The notes beneath the pieces are model-generated. The model saw nothing but the letters and a program-made list of their open reading frames with translations. It had not been told where the DNA came from and searched no databases. Source: Vulcanimicrobiota bacterium (lineage in GTDB: Bacteria; Vulcanimicrobiota; Xenobia; Xenobiales; JADMJV01). Taken from it: a stretch of DNA of 64,000 bases. The first letter of the stretch is position 1, and each line of letters begins with the position of its first letter. This document shows, piece by piece, positions 14,586-22,049 of the stretch. Location: assembly GCA_019637395.1 (NCBI GenBank), contig JAHBVR010000006.1, positions 186,001-250,000 on the forward strand. Reading direction: 5' to 3'. Position numbers and translations under genes: made by a program.

Positions 14586-16509
14586 GAAACAGCCTTTGCC
14601 ACTCCAAGACCGAGAGCACTCGCCAGATCTCCCAACTGTGGTCGGCACCCTGCTGGTGTTCGGCAAAGAGACGATCCAGCCGTTCAGCCTGGAACCACTC
14701 ACGGGCAGCCGCACTGTGGAGCAGATCGCCGACCCACTGCTTGAGCGGGCCGCGATACCAGTGGACGGCCGGCGTCGGATAGCCTTTTTTGTCACGGCGC
14801 AGAATGATTTCCGGCGGCGCCAGCCCGGCCACAGCCGTGCGCAGCACTCTTTTGGTCCAGCCCTGATGAATTTTATACTGGCTGGGCAGGGCGAAAGCGA
14901 ACTCCACCAGGCGGTAATCCAGGAACGGCGTGCGCGCTTCGATGGAGAAGGCCATGCTGTTGCGGTCTTCATAGCGCAAAAGTTGCGGAATGGATAAATG
15001 GGTCAGGTCCTGGGCCAGGCGGCGCGACAGGCGGTCGGGCCAGGCCCGGGCCGGGGTGCGGCTACGCTCGACGGCCGCCATCTGCCGGCGCAAACTTTCC
15101 TGTAGATAGGCCGGCGGCTTCCACGGATCGGGCCGGAGTTTTTCGGGCTTGCGCAAGAAGGCCGGCAACCGCGACTGCCAGCGAGCTTTGGAAGCCACTT
15201 TGGCGAAAGAACGCCCGGCCAGCTCCTCGCAGGCGGCCAGCTCGGACCTCTCCTGGTGCTGAAACGCCAGGTCCCAGACGTAGTCTTCCAGGTAGGGCAA
15301 ATAACCGGCAAAAACCTCATCGCCGCCCTGACCGTCGAGCAACACTTTGACCTGGTTGTGGGCCGACTGCATCACTTTCCACTGCGTGAAAAGGGTGGCG
15401 CTACCCGAAGGCTCATCCTGGGCCCAGCAAATCTTGGCCATGGCCGATACCAGCTCTTCCGGCTGCGGGATCACCCGGGTCGCCCGGGTCTTGCAACCCT
15501 CCACCACGGTCCGAATATAGTCTGACTCACTGCAGTCGGCCTCCGTATATTCGCTGGAAAAAGTGCGGATAGGCTGGCTGCTCAAGGCGGAGGCGATGGA
15601 GACGATGGAGCTGCTGTCCATTCCCCCGGAAAGACAGGTTCCCACCGGCACATCGGAGCGCAGGCGCAGGCGCACGGAATCTTGCAAGAGAGCACGCAAG
15701 GCTTCGGCGGCCGTATAAAAGGAAACATCGGAGTGAGGCGGCAGCTTGGGCTCGGCAAAGGTCAACGCCGGCACGGCCGGGGCCCCCTGCAGACGCACCG
15801 ACGCCAACTCCAGAGCCGCCTCGAAGTTGTGGCCGGGGGCCAGGGCCCAATACCGCTGGGTGCTCAATCCGCTGTTCCGGGCGATCCACAGATGATGGGC
15901 GGGTGCCAGCGGCTTGACGCCGGCGAAGAAGGTTTCCTCCTCATCGTCGCAGATGCTCTCCACCAGAAAGCGCCCAAGTGCCCGGGGATTCAGGCGGCGC
16001 AGGCCGGCATCGTCCCCCAGCAGAGCCTTGGGCTCGGAGGCAAAGCGGAATTCCGCTCCCACCTCGGCGTAGTAAAATGGCTTCACCCCAAAGCGGTCGC
16101 GGGCGCACCAGAGAACCTGCTTTTGCTCGTCCCAGAGCGCAAAAGCCCACATACCGTTGAAATGGCGCAGACAATCTCGCCCCCACTGCAGGTAGGCCCG
16201 CACCAGCACTTCACTGTCGCTTTCGGTGCGAAACTGGTGTCCCAGGCCTTCGAGCACAGCGCGAATTTCCAGATAGTTATAGATCTCGCCGTTGTAAATC
16301 AGCAGGCAGTGCTCGACGCGCATGGGCTGTTCCGAGCGCGCGTCCAGGTCAATGATGGAGAGCCGGCGATGCACCAGCCCCAGTCCGCCTTCCTGGTAGA
16401 TGCCCTGAGCGTCCGGACCACGATGAGCCAGCAGCCCGCCCATCCGTTCGAGGCGCTCGCGCTCGATGGCCTGACCCTGGGTATGAAAAACTCCCGCAAT
16501 TCCGCACAT
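14506..16509 (-). CDS. asnB: Asparagine synthetase-like amidotransferase (first of two)
   Basis: 667 residues, start M-C-G-I-A-G-V-F, so Cys2 is the free N-terminal nucleophile of the glutaminase domain (about 1-210; Y-N-G-E-I-Y-N-Y present). The synthetase domain has the PP-loop S-G-G-M-D-S-S-S and R-T-P-F-L-D-Y. It looks fully functional. AsnB enzymes move glutamine nitrogen onto an AMP-activated Asp carboxylate; homologues in peptide pathways act on other carboxylates. Last gene of a minus-strand run: repeat protein, radical SAM enzyme, cupin, this gene (7-base gap to the cupin). Position next to a putative precursor with ten Asp-Pro units suggests a tailoring role rather than housekeeping. 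Confidence 0.9.
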   Translation of the reverse strand: MCGIAGVFHTQGQAIERERLERMGGLLAHRGPDAQGIYQEGGLGLVHRRLSIIDLDARSEQPMRVEHCLLIYNGEIYNYLEIRAVLEGLGHQFRTESDSEVLVRAYLQWGRDCLRHFNGMWAFALWDEQKQVLWCARDRFGVKPFYYAEVGAEFRFASEPKALLGDDAGLRRLNPRALGRFLVESICDDEEETFFAGVKPLAPAHHLWIARNSGLSTQRYWALAPGHNFEAALELASVRLQGAPAVPALTFAEPKLPPHSDVSFYTAAEALRALLQDSVRLRLRSDVPVGTCLSGGMDSSSIVSIASALSSQPIRTFSSEYTEADCSESDYIRTVVEGCKTRATRVIPQPEELVSAMAKICWAQDEPSGSATLFTQWKVMQSAHNQVKVLLDGQGGDEVFAGYLPYLEDYVWDLAFQHQERSELAACEELAGRSFAKVASKARWQSRLPAFLRKPEKLRPDPWKPPAYLQESLRRQMAAVERSRTPARAWPDRLSRRLAQDLTHLSIPQLLRYEDRNSMAFSIEARTPFLDYRLVEFAFALPSQYKIHQGWTKRVLRTAVAGLAPPEIILRRDKKGYPTPAVHWYRGPLKQWVGDLLHSAAAREWFQAERLDRLFAEHQQGADHSWEIWRVLSVLEWQRLFLKGEGFADPPRSSGSIGEPAAVPPTA

Positions 16510-16516
16510 CTTGCTC

Positions 16517-16831
16517 TCAGGCCTTTATGATGAAGTAGCTCAACCACTCGGAGCCATCGTTGTGGAGTTCCAAACTGTGGCCCAAAGGCAATCTTATCAA
16601 GCTTCCCGGCATCAGGGCCCGCTGTTCGCCTTGAACCAGGGCGGTGCCTTGTCCCGAAGCAATCAAGACAAGCTCGGCGTAGTGCTCCTGGCGATGGGCG
16701 CCCACGCGACCACCCGGCTCCAGCCGGCAAAAAAGCGCCTCGCGGAACGGCGCCAGCGGCTGCTGCTGAAAGAGGTCCTCGATTTCCACCAACCCCTGGC
16801 CACCAAACAGATCGCTCTGTTTGAACTTCAC
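16517..16831 (-). CDS. Small cupin-domain protein
   Basis: 104 residues from a GTG at 16831 that overlaps the radical SAM stop (GTGA); a longer upstream start is possible but lies inside the maturase gene. Single cupin fold: the first motif reads G-A-H-R-Q-E-H-Y-A-E-L-V-L, where two His and one Glu could bind a metal, followed by G-Q-G-T-A-L-V and the second motif P-G-S-L-I-R-L-P-L-G-H-S. Cupins of this size serve as epimerases, isomerases, dioxygenases or binding proteins. Coupled to the maturase, so probably works on the same product. Confidence 0.8.
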   Translation of the reverse strand: MKFKQSDLFGGQGLVEIEDLFQQQPLAPFREALFCRLEPGGRVGAHRQEHYAELVLIASGQGTALVQGEQRALMPGSLIRLPLGHSLELHNDGSEWLSYFIIKA

Positions 16832-18144
16832 GGGATCTTGAGGGCAGGCTGGATGCGTTGCTGGTAGTCCAACTGCAAGCCGTCCAGGTCTGGCCCTTCC
16901 CAAGCCGGCCACCCTTCGGGCCAGTGGATGTCGGCGGCCGTCAGGCGGAGTTCGTCCCCCTCCGGCCAGGGCTGATCGCGCGATTCCTGGTGCAGATCGA
17001 AACAGCCGTTGTCAAAAGGCAGCCCCGAGGCCTTGCGCGCCAGCGTAACCCGCTCGCGCAGCCCGCGCGAGTCCATGGCCAGAGCTCGATGGTGGCAGTA
17101 CGGGTTGTTGCCGCGCCGGTCGAAGAAGACGTGCGAAGTCCAGTTACAGCCGGCCCGGCACAGCTTGGCGAACTGACACGTCCCACAAAAGCCCCACATG
17201 TGGGCCGTGCCTTCCTCGCTGCCTTCTTTAAGGTTGAAGGTCAGCTCCGGAGTGTTGACCAGAATGTCGCGCAACTTGCGCTCGCGGATATTGCCGCCCA
17301 CGTAGGCGCTGGTCGGCAGCGAGGGACAACCCTTGATGGCACCGTTAGCCTCGATACCCAGGGCCGAGAGGCCGGCCTGACAACCCTGCCAGATCAAGTC
17401 GCCCTGGGAGTTGCCCAGGTTGCGCAACAACACTTCAAAAGGACCGTAGTAGCCGATGTTGTTGCCGGCGTTGATGGCCACTCCTTCGTTGTAGGCGCGC
17501 TGGGCCACACGCGCCAGCATGGGGTAGATAACCATCAGCTCGGCGGGCTGCAGCAAAATGTTGGAGTTATCCGCGGCGTTGCCCATGGGCACGGTTAATT
17601 GCAATTGCCAGGCCTTCATGCCGGCATCGCGCAGGATCAGATAAAGCTCGGGAAAGTTGCGGGCCGAGAGTCGATTGATCTGGCTGTTACAGCCCACGGT
17701 AATGCCGGCCTCACCCAGCAAACGGATGGACTTGAGGCACTGCTGATAGGATCCGGGACGGCCGCGCAGTTTGTCGTGGACCGGTTCCAGACCATCCACC
17801 GATACCGAAACGGTGCCGATGCCGGCCTCTACCATCTTGGCGCAGGTGGCGGCCGAGAGGCCGAAACCTCCCGTGGTCATGGTCGGACGCATGCCGGCCG
17901 CCGTGATGGCCGCAGCAATCTCCAGCCAATCTCGGCGCAGGAAGGCTTCGCCACCGATGAGGGTGACCTCGGTAATGCCCGCTTCGGCCATCTGTTTCAC
18001 CAGATCCAGGCACTCGGCCGTGGTCAGCTCATCCTGGCGGGCATCCCCGGCCCGCGAGCCGCAATGGCTGCAGGCCAGGTTGCACTTCAGAGTGATCTCC
18101 CAGACCGCGTAGGCGTGGTGCCGGCGAACCCAGTTTTGCGTCAC
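16828..18144 (-). CDS. Radical SAM/SPASM peptide maturase
   Basis: 438 residues. The N-terminal radical SAM motif is C-N-L-A-C-S-H-C (Cys21, Cys25, Cys28), directly after W-E-I-T-L-K; G-G-E-A-F and S-V-S-V-D-G-L are the SAM-binding motifs. The C-terminal third has a SPASM-type cysteine set (G-C-Q, G-C-P-S-L, then G-F-C-G-T-C with L-C-R-A-G-C and a late Y-C-H-H) for auxiliary iron-sulfur clusters, typical of enzymes that modify ribosomal peptides. No leader-binding (RRE) domain precedes the barrel. GTG start, 3 bases after the repeat-protein stop, with no strong ribosome site, so translation is probably coupled to that gene at lower yield. Likely substrate: the repeat protein. Confidence 0.92.
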   Translation of the reverse strand: MTQNWVRRHHAYAVWEITLKCNLACSHCGSRAGDARQDELTTAECLDLVKQMAEAGITEVTLIGGEAFLRRDWLEIAAAITAAGMRPTMTTGGFGLSAATCAKMVEAGIGTVSVSVDGLEPVHDKLRGRPGSYQQCLKSIRLLGEAGITVGCNSQINRLSARNFPELYLILRDAGMKAWQLQLTVPMGNAADNSNILLQPAELMVIYPMLARVAQRAYNEGVAINAGNNIGYYGPFEVLLRNLGNSQGDLIWQGCQAGLSALGIEANGAIKGCPSLPTSAYVGGNIRERKLRDILVNTPELTFNLKEGSEEGTAHMWGFCGTCQFAKLCRAGCNWTSHVFFDRRGNNPYCHHRALAMDSRGLRERVTLARKASGLPFDNGCFDLHQESRDQPWPEGDELRLTAADIHWPEGWPAWEGPDLDGLQLDYQQRIQPALKIP

Positions 18145-18147
18145 AAG

Positions 18148-19029
18148 TTAACGATCGGGATTGAAGGCGACGCCATACAGAGGCTGGATAGGCGGATTCG
18201 GCTTGGGCTTTTTCGGGTCCAAGACCACACCGTACATCGGCTGCACGGGCGGCTCGGGCCGGGGCCGAGGATCGATGACCACGCCATACATCGGTTGAAT
18301 CGGTGGTTCCGGCTTGGGTCTGGGATCGATGACCACACCATACATTGGCTGGATGGGAGGCTCCGGCTTGGGTTTAGGATCGATGACCACCCCGTAAAGC
18401 GGCTGAATGGGCGGTTCCGGCCGAGGGGGACGGGGGCGCGGGTCGATGACCACACCATACATCGGCTGAATGGGCGGCTCCGGTCGGGGGCGCGGGTCGA
18501 TGACCACGCCGTACATCGGCTGAATCGGTGGTTCGGGGCGGGGACGCGGGTCGATGACCACCCCGTAAAGCGGCTGAATGGGCGGCTCGGGCCGGGGGCG
18601 CGGGTCGACGACCACCCCGTAGAGGGGCTGAACAGGCGGTTCCGGACGGGGGCGCGGATCGATGACCACCCCGTACATCGGCTGTACCACCGGGTCGGGA
18701 TTGGGATTGCGGGGTCTGCCCCAACCTCCGGTCACCGCTCCCCAGGCATCATCCAGGTGGGGGGTGCGTTGCTGGGGCTGCCAGCCGGCGCGCGGATAGA
18801 CCTGGTCCGGGTTACCGATGACGCCGCCCCAGTTCATTCCCAATTGACGGAAGGCCACCAGGCTTTCCCGGTAGACCCTGGCGGCGCCAGCCGGTCCCAG
18901 GTCGACCGGGCCGAAGGCCGGCTGGGCGGCGCTTTCCGCCTGAATGTCACCCGAAACGAAGCCTCGGGAATAAGCCGCGCCCGAAGGTGTAATGGGGCGG
19001 TTGGGATCAAAACCATTGGAGTATGCCAT
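18148..19029 (-). CDS. Tandem-repeat protein, likely multi-core precursor of the radical SAM enzyme
   Basis: 293 residues. Residues 1-113 form a non-repetitive leader-like region (G-F-V-S-G-D-I-Q-A-E-S, then A-A-R-V-Y-R-E-S-L-V-A-F-R-Q-L-G). From residue 114 to the end there are ten tandem units, mostly 18 residues: [PV]-[IV]-Q-P-[ML]-Y-G-V-V-[IV]-D-P followed by R-P-R-P-E-P or K-P-K-P-E-P. Unit 5 has three extra residues, unit 9 one, and unit 10 ends in Y-G-V-A-F-N-P-D-R. Tyr-Gly-Val is invariant; Asp is Asn only in the last unit. No signal peptide. The gene ends 3 bases before the maturase gene. Candidate modified residues are Tyr, Val and Asp. I infer a RiPP precursor; a structural proline-rich repeat protein is the alternative. 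Confidence 0.85.
   Translation of the reverse strand: MAYSNGFDPNRPITPSGAAYSRGFVSGDIQAESAAQPAFGPVDLGPAGAARVYRESLVAFRQLGMNWGGVIGNPDQVYPRAGWQPQQRTPHLDDAWGAVTGGWGRPRNPNPDPVVQPMYGVVIDPRPRPEPPVQPLYGVVVDPRPRPEPPIQPLYGVVIDPRPRPEPPIQPMYGVVIDPRPRPEPPIQPMYGVVIDPRPRPPRPEPPIQPLYGVVIDPKPKPEPPIQPMYGVVIDPRPKPEPPIQPMYGVVIDPRPRPEPPVQPMYGVVLDPKKPKPNPPIQPLYGVAFNPDR
18151..18690 (-). repeat. Ten tandem 54-bp coding repeats
   Basis: Direct repeats of about 54 bp, in frame, encoding the ten core-like units of the repeat protein (unit 5 is 63 bp, unit 9 is 57 bp, the last is cut short). Sequence differs between copies mainly at silent sites and at Met/Leu and Ile/Val codons, so the protein motif is held while the DNA drifts. 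That argues for selection on the peptide rather than very recent duplication. Confidence 0.9.
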
Positions 19030-19035
19030 ACAACC

Positions 19036-19064
19036 AGTATCCCACCGCTGGCGGTCGGCAACAA
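19036..19064 (-). promoter_or_regulatory. Weak promoter candidate for the repeat-protein operon
   Basis: On the minus strand TTGTTG (19059-19064) and GATACT (19036-19041) are 17 bases apart, a poor sigma-70-like pair. The -10 box lies only 6 bases before the ATG at 19029, and no ribosome site is visible, so the transcript could be leaderless. The 68-base gap must hold start signals for both strands. Low confidence. Confidence 0.25.
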
Positions 19065-19097
19065 GCTAAAATCCTTAAGGACCCCTAACAAAGGAAT

Positions 19098-19394
19098 GTG
19101 CCCTGCCTCGCGGAACGCTACGTCGTGCAAGAACTACTTTACTCTCTCAAAGTCCCCGCCAGTGGGGCCGGCCGGGCCGAACTCGCCGCTCTACTCGACG
19201 TCGATCCGAAAGCGCTACCCGAGCGGGTCCGCATCTCCACCCTCTCACCCCTGAGCAATCGCGGCTATTCGGCGGACGCTGAAGCCGAAGTGATCCGGCT
19301 CATGCCCGAGGGCCTGCTGATCGGCACCAGCACAGGCAAGGCCCCCCGCATGGTGGTGCCCTGGCAAAACCTGGCCTACCTCTCCGAGGAGTAA
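19098..19394 (+). CDS. Small unknown protein coupled to the dioxygenase
   Basis: Up to 98 residues from a GTG at 19098; AAAGGA is only two bases before it, so the true start may be later. First half helical (Y-V-V-Q-E-L-L-Y-S-L, R-A-E-L-A-A-L-L-D-V-D-P), second half strand-rich (E-V-I-R-L-M-P-E-G-L-L-I-G-T, M-V-V-P-W-Q-N-L-A-Y-L). No membrane segment, no family recognised. Its stop lies 3 bases before the likely dioxygenase start, so the two are cotranscribed. A helix-plus-strand protein of this size could be a leader-binding or carrier partner in the peptide locus, but there is no motif to show it. Confidence 0.6.
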   Translation: MPCLAERYVVQELLYSLKVPASGAGRAELAALLDVDPKALPERVRISTLSPLSNRGYSADAEAEVIRLMPEGLLIGTSTGKAPRMVVPWQNLAYLSEE

Positions 19395-19397
19395 GCA

Positions 19398-20159
19398 CTG
19401 CTCGATCTCGACGAACGCGTTCGCGTCTATGCAGGCGAGTTGGTGACCCACGGTTGTCCGGCTCATACCCTTGCCAAGGCGGTAGGCGAACAACTGAACC
19501 ACACCTTTGGCCCCGAACCGCGGGACTTTCAGGGCCCCGATTTTCTGGCGCGCCTGAATTCCTTACGCGCGGAACTGAGCGGCCCGAGCTGGCGTGAGCA
19601 GTGCCGGGACTTCCTGGAATCGCTGGGAATCCGCCTGGAAGAATTTGCCCTGGACCGCTTCCGTCTGCGCGGCCTGGCTCCCGGAGCCGACCAGATCCCG
19701 GCGGCGGCGGCGGCTTTCTACGCGCATCGCGATGTCTGGTATGCCAATCCGCAAGCTCAGATCAATTTGTGGATGCCTTTGCACGAGGTCAGCCGCCAGG
19801 ACAGCTTTGGCTTCTATCCCGACCTTTTTCAAACGCCCGTGGAAAATGACTCGGAGCAATTTGATTACGCGAAATTCCAATCCGAAGGCGGCTTTCAGAG
19901 CACGGTGCAGAGCCTGGTGCATCCGCGCTGGCTGGCGCCGGAGCAGCCGGAACCACCTTACGCGGTGGAGTTGCGACAGGGCGAACTGTTGCTCTTTTCG
20001 GCCGCCCATCTGCATCGCAGCCTGCCCAATCGCAGCGGGCGCATTCGTTTCAGCCTGGATATGCGTCTGGTGCATCGTGGCGATGCGGCCGCCGGGCGCG
20101 GCGCTCCCAACTGCGACAACCGCTCGCGCGGCAGCGTGTTGAGCGACTACGTTTGGTAG
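19398..20159 (+). CDS. Fe(II)/2-oxoglutarate dioxygenase-like protein (PhyH-type)
   Basis: 253 residues if it starts at the CTG at 19398, which has GGAG six bases upstream in the previous stop region; the first conventional in-frame start is TTG at 19440 (239 residues). The iron triad is visible (numbered from 19440): H-R-D with His96 and Asp98, and a late His at 190 or 192 in F-S-A-A-H-L-H-R-S, followed by R-I-R-F-S-L-D with an arginine that would hold 2-oxoglutarate. Such enzymes hydroxylate or desaturate unactivated carbons. Its place between the repeat protein and a second asparagine synthetase makes it a candidate tailoring oxygenase. It ends 13 bases inside the convergent synthetase gene. 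Confidence 0.8.
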   Translation: MLDLDERVRVYAGELVTHGCPAHTLAKAVGEQLNHTFGPEPRDFQGPDFLARLNSLRAELSGPSWREQCRDFLESLGIRLEEFALDRFRLRGLAPGADQIPAAAAAFYAHRDVWYANPQAQINLWMPLHEVSRQDSFGFYPDLFQTPVENDSEQFDYAKFQSEGGFQSTVQSLVHPRWLAPEQPEPPYAVELRQGELLLFSAAHLHRSLPNRSGRIRFSLDMRLVHRGDAAAGRGAPNCDNRSRGSVLSDYVW

Positions 20160-21973
20160 TAAAGATCGTACCAGATCTGAAAACAGAGCAGCGAGAGCAC
20201 CTTGTTGGCCAGGGCCGTGTTGCCGGCCGCGAACTCTTCCAAAATGCGCGTGACCTCTTGGGATCGAAAGAGGCCGTGGTGCTCCAGGTTGGCCGGGGAC
20301 AGGGTGGTGCGCGCGTACTCCAGCAGCCAGCCTGACAACCACTGATTGACCGGCATCACAAAGCCTTCTTTAGGACGATCGATGGCTTCGGCCGGAAGGT
20401 ACTTGCGAGCGGCCGTCTTGAGCACGCTTTTGACTTCCTGGCCGTGAATCTTGAAGCGCCCGGGAATGCGGGCGGCAAATTCCATGACTTCGGTGTCCAG
20501 GAAGCCGGTGCGAATCTCCAGGCTATGGGCCATGGAGAGGCGGTCGGCAAAGGCCAGCACTTGATCGGGTAATTGCGTGTTGAACTCGACCTCGAGCACC
20601 CGATTGAGTGGGTCCTGAGCGGTGCATTTGGCAAACAAATGACGCAGGTAATCGTTCGTGGAGTAGCTCTGCAAGCGTTCGGGTCGGTAGAGTTTGCGCT
20701 TATCTTCCTCAGTAAAGACGAAGAGCTGGCTGCGCCATTCCCAGTCGTGGGGCGAGGCCAGCCGGGCCAAAAACTCCGGCTGGTCCTGAAAATGGCCCAG
20801 GTCATCGGTTTTACCCCGGGCGAATTCAGCCAGCGGTCGAGCCAGACGGTGGCTCAGATACGATCCGAAGAGTTCATCGGCTCCGTCTCCGGAGATGGCC
20901 ACCTTCAAGTGCTTGACGATCAAGCGCGACAGAAAATAGGTGGACATCACTCCCCCAAAAGGCTCGTCGAAGTGGGTCAGGATGGCCGGCAGCTCCTCTT
21001 GAAAGCGCGAGAAATCCAGTTCTTCCTCGTAGTGCTCCGTATCATACTGTCTGGCGATCTGTCTGGCGCAAGCCAGGTCCAGCTCTTTGCCGGGAGTGCT
21101 CGAGTCGGCCCGGTAGCGCAGAGTGAAGGTTTTGACTTTGTGAGAGCTGGAACTGGCCGCCAGAGCGGTGGCCAGACTGGAGTCCAGGCCTCCGGAAAGA
21201 AAGAAGCCCACGGGCACATCGGCCAGCAGCCTTCGTTTTACGCCTCGTTGCAAACGCTGGAGCAGTTCCTCGGCCAATTCTTGCTCGTGCAGATCACCTT
21301 CCAGCGGGGTCCAGTCCAATTTCCAATAGGCTTCGAGGCGGCGGATGCGCCCGTCTTCCCAGATCAGTTGATGAGCGGGCTGCAGCATATGAATCCCCTC
21401 GAAAGCGCTCAGTGGTGCGGGCACGTTCTTGAGGGAAAGAAAATGATGAACGGCTTCCTCGTTCAATTTGCGCTGGAAGCCCGGGATTTGCAGCAGAGCC
21501 TTGATTTCCGAGGCGAACCAGAGGTGGCCTTGATGCAGGCAGTAATAGAGCGGTTTCTTGCCGGCCCGATCGCGGATGAGCAGGCCTCTCTTGTTGACTT
21601 TGTCCCAGACGGCCACGGCGAACATCCCGTGGATGGCCGTAGCCATGCGATCGCCGTGCAACTGATAAAGGTGGGGTAAAACTTCGGTATCGCTGCGGTT
21701 GCTGAACTGATGGCCCTGGCTTTGAAGCTGCTGGCGGAGTTCGGGGAAATTATAGATCTCGCCGTTCTGGCAGGCCCAGACGCTCTGATCCGGCGTGCTT
21801 AAAGGCTGTCGCCCGCCGGCCAGGTCGATGATCGAGAGACGCCGGGCGCCCAGGGTAAAATCCTCGCCGGCCACGCAATGCTGATCGTCCGGTCCGCGAT
21901 GAGCCAGCACCCGCAACATCCTGTCGACCACCTCGGGAGCGCGCGCCCCGAAAACCCCGGCAATTCCACACAT
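20147..21973 (-). CDS. asnB: Asparagine synthetase-like amidotransferase (second of two)
   Basis: 608 residues from the ATG at 21973 giving M-C-G-I-A-G-V-F, which puts the nucleophile at Cys2; the longer reading from 22180 would bury this cysteine and is rejected. Glutaminase motifs (H-R-G-P-D-D, N-G-E-I-Y-N), PP-loop S-G-G-L-D-S-S and R-T-G-F-L-D are intact. It differs clearly from the first AsnB in length and sequence, so this is not a recent duplication. Two AsnB-type enzymes within 8 kb, flanking a repeat protein and its maturase, are more than housekeeping asparagine synthesis needs. Confidence 0.9.
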   Translation of the reverse strand: MCGIAGVFGARAPEVVDRMLRVLAHRGPDDQHCVAGEDFTLGARRLSIIDLAGGRQPLSTPDQSVWACQNGEIYNFPELRQQLQSQGHQFSNRSDTEVLPHLYQLHGDRMATAIHGMFAVAVWDKVNKRGLLIRDRAGKKPLYYCLHQGHLWFASEIKALLQIPGFQRKLNEEAVHHFLSLKNVPAPLSAFEGIHMLQPAHQLIWEDGRIRRLEAYWKLDWTPLEGDLHEQELAEELLQRLQRGVKRRLLADVPVGFFLSGGLDSSLATALAASSSSHKVKTFTLRYRADSSTPGKELDLACARQIARQYDTEHYEEELDFSRFQEELPAILTHFDEPFGGVMSTYFLSRLIVKHLKVAISGDGADELFGSYLSHRLARPLAEFARGKTDDLGHFQDQPEFLARLASPHDWEWRSQLFVFTEEDKRKLYRPERLQSYSTNDYLRHLFAKCTAQDPLNRVLEVEFNTQLPDQVLAFADRLSMAHSLEIRTGFLDTEVMEFAARIPGRFKIHGQEVKSVLKTAARKYLPAEAIDRPKEGFVMPVNQWLSGWLLEYARTTLSPANLEHHGLFRSQEVTRILEEFAAGNTALANKVLSLLCFQIWYDLYYQT

Positions 21974-22049
21974 GGGGTGGGGCTTATCACGCCGGTCGCC
22001 TGGAAACCTGCCGGCAGGTGGCCCGCCAAGGTGGGCTAACTCACAGGCC

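Noticed and set aside
18151-18690. Regular direct repeats that could look like a CRISPR array
   Set aside because: Units are contiguous in-frame coding sequence without unique spacers, and no cas genes are near.
17599-19254. 551-residue plus-strand open frame with repeated D-D-H-x-I-H-R-L units
   Set aside because: It is the antisense reading of the tandem-repeat and radical SAM genes; the repeats come from the opposite strand and the sequence has no family features.
14506-21973. Lasso-peptide cluster (because of two AsnB homologues)
   Set aside because: No transglutaminase-like leader peptidase, no short precursor with the usual ring-forming Gly and Asp/Glu, and a radical SAM enzyme is present instead.
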